9,441 bases of DNA, taken from contig CAKSPL010000036.1 in the NCBI GenBank assembly GCA_934481325.1, positions 1 through 9,441 of the forward strand, given 5' to 3'. Shown piece by piece: positions 6,208-9,441 of this stretch. A program made the translations under genes and the position numbers. The notes under the pieces are model-generated. The model was not told the origin of the DNA, made no database searches, and saw only the letters and a program-made list of their open reading frames with translations. This DNA comes from an uncultured Eubacteriales bacterium (lineage in GTDB: Bacteria; Bacillota; Clostridia; Oscillospirales; CAG-272). Each line of letters opens with the position of its first letter. Position 1 is the first letter of the stretch.

Positions 6208-7734
6208 TTATTCTTTTTCGGGCAGGGAGGGCAGGATGCCGTCCAGACCGAACATCCGGAAGATTGCCGTCAGGGTGCCGCGCGGTGTGGGGGAAAGCTC
6301 TTCAAAATCCTGCAAAAAGCGTTCCTTTTGCGGAGAAAGAATCTGCGCCGTGAGCGAAAAGCGCGTGCCGTCCACCGCAAAAAGATTGGTATACTCCGGG
6401 GTTTCGGGCATTTTTGCACCGGGCACTGCCTCTACGAAAAGCCCGCAGGCAAGCTCCTCCTCCCCGATTTTCACACGATCCGCCGACAGCCGCCAGCCTT
6501 TGCCGGAAAGGGCGAAAGACCCCTCCACGGTGCGGGTAACAGCCTCTCTTGTGAGCGTGAGGGTATATGCGTCGGTTTTCCGGTTCAGGGAAAACGCGCC
6601 GCTTATCAAGGTGCGTCCATCCTTGTCGTTTGCGGCAGAAAGCTCATAATCAAAGCCGAAGGTTTTTCTCGTTTTTGCCAGCGAGGTCAGCGAGAGCCGA
6701 AGCTCGGAGCCGCCGAGCGTCAGGGAAAACGATGCGGCGTCCTTTGCCGCAAGGTCAAAAGAAACCGCCCACACCCGGGCATCCGCCAGGGTAACCTCCA
6801 CAGACAGCTTTTCCGCCTTGCGGGTCAGATTGCGCACCGTGGCATTTACGGAAAGACGGAGTGCGGGGGCAAGATCGATTGCGGTGCAGATTTTTTCCAC
6901 ACCGGTTTCGTTGGTCAGGAAATATTCCGCCTTTTGGAGCGTGACATCCGTCACCTCTCCTTTGGCGGCGGAACACAACGCGTCATACTGTTTTGCCCAT
7001 TCGCGCAGATTCCGGCAGAATTTGCGGTCGGCAACAAGGCGACTGCGCGTTTCGCGGATGGCACCCGAAATTGCCTTGTTATCCGCGGTAACCTCCAAAA
7101 CAGTTCGCCCGTTCCGGCGGTAATAGACCGTGTTTGCACGCTCCTCCAGGGCGGTCAGGAAAACGTCCGCCACCTGATCCGCGGTGTCCTTCAAATCGCC
7201 GCCCGCGGCGTACAGAGCGAAAAACGCCTCGGCAAACCCGCGGATTTCACCTGCGGTGGCATCGTCCACCTCAGGGTTGGCATAGGGCGTTCCGCTGTTG
7301 TTCCGGAAAATCGAGGCGGCAATGTCCTTTTCCAGCGTGGCAAACGGGATTCCGTATACCGAGGAGCCGAAAAACGCCGTGGAACCGCACACGAGCTTGT
7401 TTTGATCAAAATAGCACGATGCGTCATAGGTTTTCTCCCCCAGTGTCAGCTTTCCCACGGCGGCAAGGCGGTCCGCATCGGGGGAAAACCAAAGCGTCCC
7501 CTCGGCGGCACTGATGCCGTTATCCGCCCCGCGGAACGAAAAGGACAGCGACCCGCCCGAAACCGTTTCATCCAGCACCGAGGCAAGCTGACCGATTACG
7601 CTGTCATCCAGCGTGCGTTCGGTTGCCGCGCGCACATACCGCAACGGATGGCGCACGGAACCGCAGGCAGTAAGCGGCACCACACAAAATAAAAGCAGAA
7701 GCAACAGCGCGAGTGCGCGCCGGAAATTTTTCAT
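6208..7734 (-). CDS. Lipoprotein of unknown function (508 aa)
   Basis: The N-terminus MKNFRR, a leucine-rich core and the lipobox LTAC (Cys24) make a clear lipoprotein signal, so the mature protein should sit on the outer face of the membrane. The rest is soluble and appears rich in beta strands, with alternating hydrophobic and polar residues (about 58-120 and 300-480) around a more helical middle (about 165-275). No catalytic motif or named domain was recognised. A YGIPFATLEKDIAASIF stretch (about 128-144) gives a search handle. The start has AAAGG 6 nt upstream and overlaps the stop of the upstream membrane-protein gene by 4 bp (ATGA), implying translational coupling and possibly a shared complex. 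It is the last gene of its operon. The real-gene call is firm; the function is unknown. Confidence 0.9.
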   Translation of the reverse strand: MKNFRRALALLLLLLFCVVPLTACGSVRHPLRYVRAATERTLDDSVIGQLASVLDETVSGGSLSFSFRGADNGISAAEGTLWFSPDADRLAAVGKLTLGEKTYDASCYFDQNKLVCGSTAFFGSSVYGIPFATLEKDIAASIFRNNSGTPYANPEVDDATAGEIRGFAEAFFALYAAGGDLKDTADQVADVFLTALEERANTVYYRRNGRTVLEVTADNKAISGAIRETRSRLVADRKFCRNLREWAKQYDALCSAAKGEVTDVTLQKAEYFLTNETGVEKICTAIDLAPALRLSVNATVRNLTRKAEKLSVEVTLADARVWAVSFDLAAKDAASFSLTLGGSELRLSLTSLAKTRKTFGFDYELSAANDKDGRTLISGAFSLNRKTDAYTLTLTREAVTRTVEGSFALSGKGWRLSADRVKIGEEELACGLFVEAVPGAKMPETPEYTNLFAVDGTRFSLTAQILSPQKERFLQDFEELSPTPRGTLTAIFRMFGLDGILPSLPEKE

Positions 7735-9362
7735 ACCGTTCCTTTCTTTGCGGCTTCGCTCTGCCGCAGAATCATCGCGTTATGGAGCCCTGCCGCAAGG
7801 TGCCAGAACACCGCACCGACGCCGACAAGCACGGCATATGCGCCGCCGGCGCAGAACAGCGACCGTGCCTTGGCAACGGCAAGGTAAAACAGGGTCATCA
7901 CCTCCGGGGGGTTGGCAAAATCAAGATGCCCGCCCATTTCCCCGAGAATCAGGCAGGTGGCAAGAATCTGATAGGAAAGACAGTACCAGAACGGTACCAG
8001 CAACAGATTGCGCGCGGTTGACGCAGTCTTTTTGCCCTCCTTGCGCAGATTTTTTCTTTTTTTCGCCCACGATTTCGGGGTGAATATCACCGCTAAAATC
8101 CGAAAAACCAGCACCGCCACACCGATGACAAGCACCGGCAGCTGTATCGCAAAAAACACGTCCGCCAAAAGCGAGAGTGCCTGCAAAAACATATCATTCC
8201 CTTCTCCGCCGTTCATTAATCCGCGCAACAGTTCACCCGTTTTGTTCAGCAAATCCGCCCCGCCCCAATCCGAAAAATGATAATCGGGCAGGTACACGTT
8301 TCCGACAAAGAACAGGCACCCGATGCCAAGGCAAAACAGGAGAAACACCACGGTAAGCACCTTTGCAAGCGGGAAATCGGCTCCCGCTCGATCACAAAGC
8401 AAGGGGGTGTAAACAACGGCACCGCGTGCGCTTGCTGAAAGCCGCCGGACCGAGGCAACCGACGCCAACAGAAAGGCACAGCAAATCAGCGCAATCAGCA
8501 AAGCATCCGCCGAAACGATCAGCTCCGCCGAGGCGCGCTCCATCGCAGAAAAGCCGCCCTTGCCGTAAGAAGCCAACAGATAGGCGAGCTTGCCGACAAA
8601 CGGGGCAAACGCACCAAGCAAACCGACTGCAACGGTAAGATCGGTCAAAATGCGGCTGCAAATCACCTTTTTGCCGAACATCAGCAGGCACACCCCCGCC
8701 GCCACGCACAAAAGTGCGCAAATCATCGTCACCGCAAGGGGCAGACGAAATTCCGCCGCAGACAGATTTTTCAGAGAAAGCAACGTCACGGGGTTCCCGT
8801 TGCCAAACACCGCCCCCAGCAGTTCCCCCGCACTATTGGTGGAAAACGCGGAGTCGGTTGCAAGGGCGACAAAGCGTGCCGCGCCGCTGACACCGTCGGT
8901 TTTTTCCAGCACCGTGCCGAGAAAAGCAAAAAGATCAAAGAAAAGGTACGCCAGCGGAAACAGAAAACCAAGGGCGGGGAAAATCAGCGCGCGCCCGGTC
9001 GGGGGGCGGCAGGCTTTGGGGGACGCCCCCTCCGCCGGTTCGGTTTTTCCGTTTTTTCGTTTTTCTTTCCCGTGTTTCCCCTGACCCGGCGTCCGTTCCG
9101 GCATCGGGTCGGATAAGGGAGATGCCCCGTCCCGGTACATCGGGGCGATGGGGTCCGGCTTTAACGGGTCATCATCCCCGCCTACCGTCTCGGGAAAATC
9201 AAAAAACGAATGCTCCGCGTTGCGCCCGGAATCGTAATTTTCCCCAAAATGGCCGTTTGAAACGGCATTCCGGGAAACCGAGGTGTCCTTCGTCGCCCCC
9301 GGTTCGTCTTGGTTCAGCGAAGCGAATCCGTTGCTTCGGTTATGGTCAAAAGAATCATTCAT
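7731..9362 (-). CDS. Multi-pass membrane protein with a long disordered N-terminal tail, unknown function
   Basis: This 543-aa protein begins with about 120 hydrophilic, low-complexity residues rich in N, D, G, P and S, ending in a basic patch (KHGKEKRKNGK, about 96-106). About eight hydrophobic segments follow, near 124-150, 208-229, 240-265, 281-303, 334-353, 400-427, 450-475 and 500-522. A lysine/arginine-rich loop lies at 430-446 (KSWAKKRKNLRKEGKK). By the positive-inside rule the tail and this loop should be cytoplasmic. No transporter, enzyme or secretion motif was recognised. The start has AAAGGAG at 9 nt spacing (9372-9378). The stop overlaps the start of the lipoprotein gene (ATGA), so the two are co-translated and may act together at the membrane. 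No promoter was seen just upstream; it may belong to an operon extending past the window. Confidence 0.88.
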   Translation of the reverse strand: MNDSFDHNRSNGFASLNQDEPGATKDTSVSRNAVSNGHFGENYDSGRNAEHSFFDFPETVGGDDDPLKPDPIAPMYRDGASPLSDPMPERTPGQGKHGKEKRKNGKTEPAEGASPKACRPPTGRALIFPALGFLFPLAYLFFDLFAFLGTVLEKTDGVSGAARFVALATDSAFSTNSAGELLGAVFGNGNPVTLLSLKNLSAAEFRLPLAVTMICALLCVAAGVCLLMFGKKVICSRILTDLTVAVGLLGAFAPFVGKLAYLLASYGKGGFSAMERASAELIVSADALLIALICCAFLLASVASVRRLSASARGAVVYTPLLCDRAGADFPLAKVLTVVFLLFCLGIGCLFFVGNVYLPDYHFSDWGGADLLNKTGELLRGLMNGGEGNDMFLQALSLLADVFFAIQLPVLVIGVAVLVFRILAVIFTPKSWAKKRKNLRKEGKKTASTARNLLLVPFWYCLSYQILATCLILGEMGGHLDFANPPEVMTLFYLAVAKARSLFCAGGAYAVLVGVGAVFWHLAAGLHNAMILRQSEAAKKGTV

Positions 9363-9403
9363 TCCGATCGACTCCTTTCTTCTCGGTCAGCCCGCGCAAA
9401 AGC

Positions 9404-9441
9404 TCACCATTCCGTTTCCAGAACGACCGCCTCGTTCAAAT
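9404..9441 (-). CDS. Possible 3' end of an upstream co-directional gene (partial)
   Basis: One minus-strand frame entering from the right edge reads LNEAVVLETEW and stops with TGA at 9404-9406. It then leaves 41 nt before the membrane-protein start. Composition and codon choice (CTG, GTC, GCG, GAG) fit the neighbouring genes better than the competing frame, which reads FERGGRSGNG and continues to a later stop. If real, it is the preceding gene of the same operon, consistent with the lack of a promoter in the gap. Only 11 residues are visible, so no family can be given. Confidence 0.45.
   Translation of the reverse strand, partial: LNEAVVLETEW

Noticed and set aside
6040..7692. 550-codon plus-strand open frame opposite the lipoprotein gene
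   Set aside because: The minus-strand gene has a lipobox signal, ribosome binding site, coupled start and terminator. The plus frame yields an Arg/Gly/Cys-rich product without domains or a ribosome binding site, typical of an antisense shadow in GC-rich coding DNA.

Overview
The window looks like a piece of a moderately GC-rich bacterial chromosome, most likely from a Gram-positive Clostridia-type (Firmicutes) organism. The basis is strong AAGGAGG-type ribosome binding sites at 5-9 nt spacing, near-consensus sigma-A promoters with exact 17-bp spacers, U-tract intrinsic terminators, two lipobox signal peptides, and a BspA-like leucine-rich repeat protein of a type common in gut Clostridia. This is inference from style. 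There is no rRNA or other taxonomic marker, and no tRNA, transposase, CRISPR array or phage gene was seen.

Four complete genes lie on the minus strand, so transcription runs right to left. From the right edge: (i) a possible 12-codon tail of an upstream gene (9404-9441). (ii) A 543-aa multi-pass membrane protein with a long disordered N-terminus (7731-9362). (iii) A 508-aa lipoprotein of unknown function (6208-7734), coupled to the membrane protein by a 4-bp ATGA overlap; it ends in a perfect 10-bp-stem intrinsic terminator. (iv) After that terminator, a sigma-A promoter drives a 1177-aa PHP-type metallohydrolase (2543-6076) with lamin-tail-like and Ig-like domains on both sides of the catalytic domain; it has its own terminator. 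(v) A second, nearly consensus promoter with a leader of about 190 nt drives a 653-aa BspA-type LRR lipoprotein (255-2216) with an FN3-like N-terminal domain and a C-terminal Listeria-Bacteroides (InlB-type) repeat. At the left edge, the last 25 codons of a possible plus-strand gene (2-79) converge on the LRR gene. A 15-bp hairpin and a degenerate 16-bp-period tandem repeat separate them.

Three of the four complete proteins have export or membrane signals (two lipoproteins and one polytopic protein). The fourth has domains usual for secreted or surface hydrolases but no visible signal peptide. The region therefore reads as a cell-envelope locus of three independent transcription units, not an evident defence or biosynthetic system. 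Nothing in the sequence links the units functionally beyond proximity and shared strand. The least explained items are the tandem repeat after the LRR gene, the structured leaders of the LRR and PHP genes, the domain architecture and location of the PHP protein, and the uncharacterised membrane protein/lipoprotein pair.
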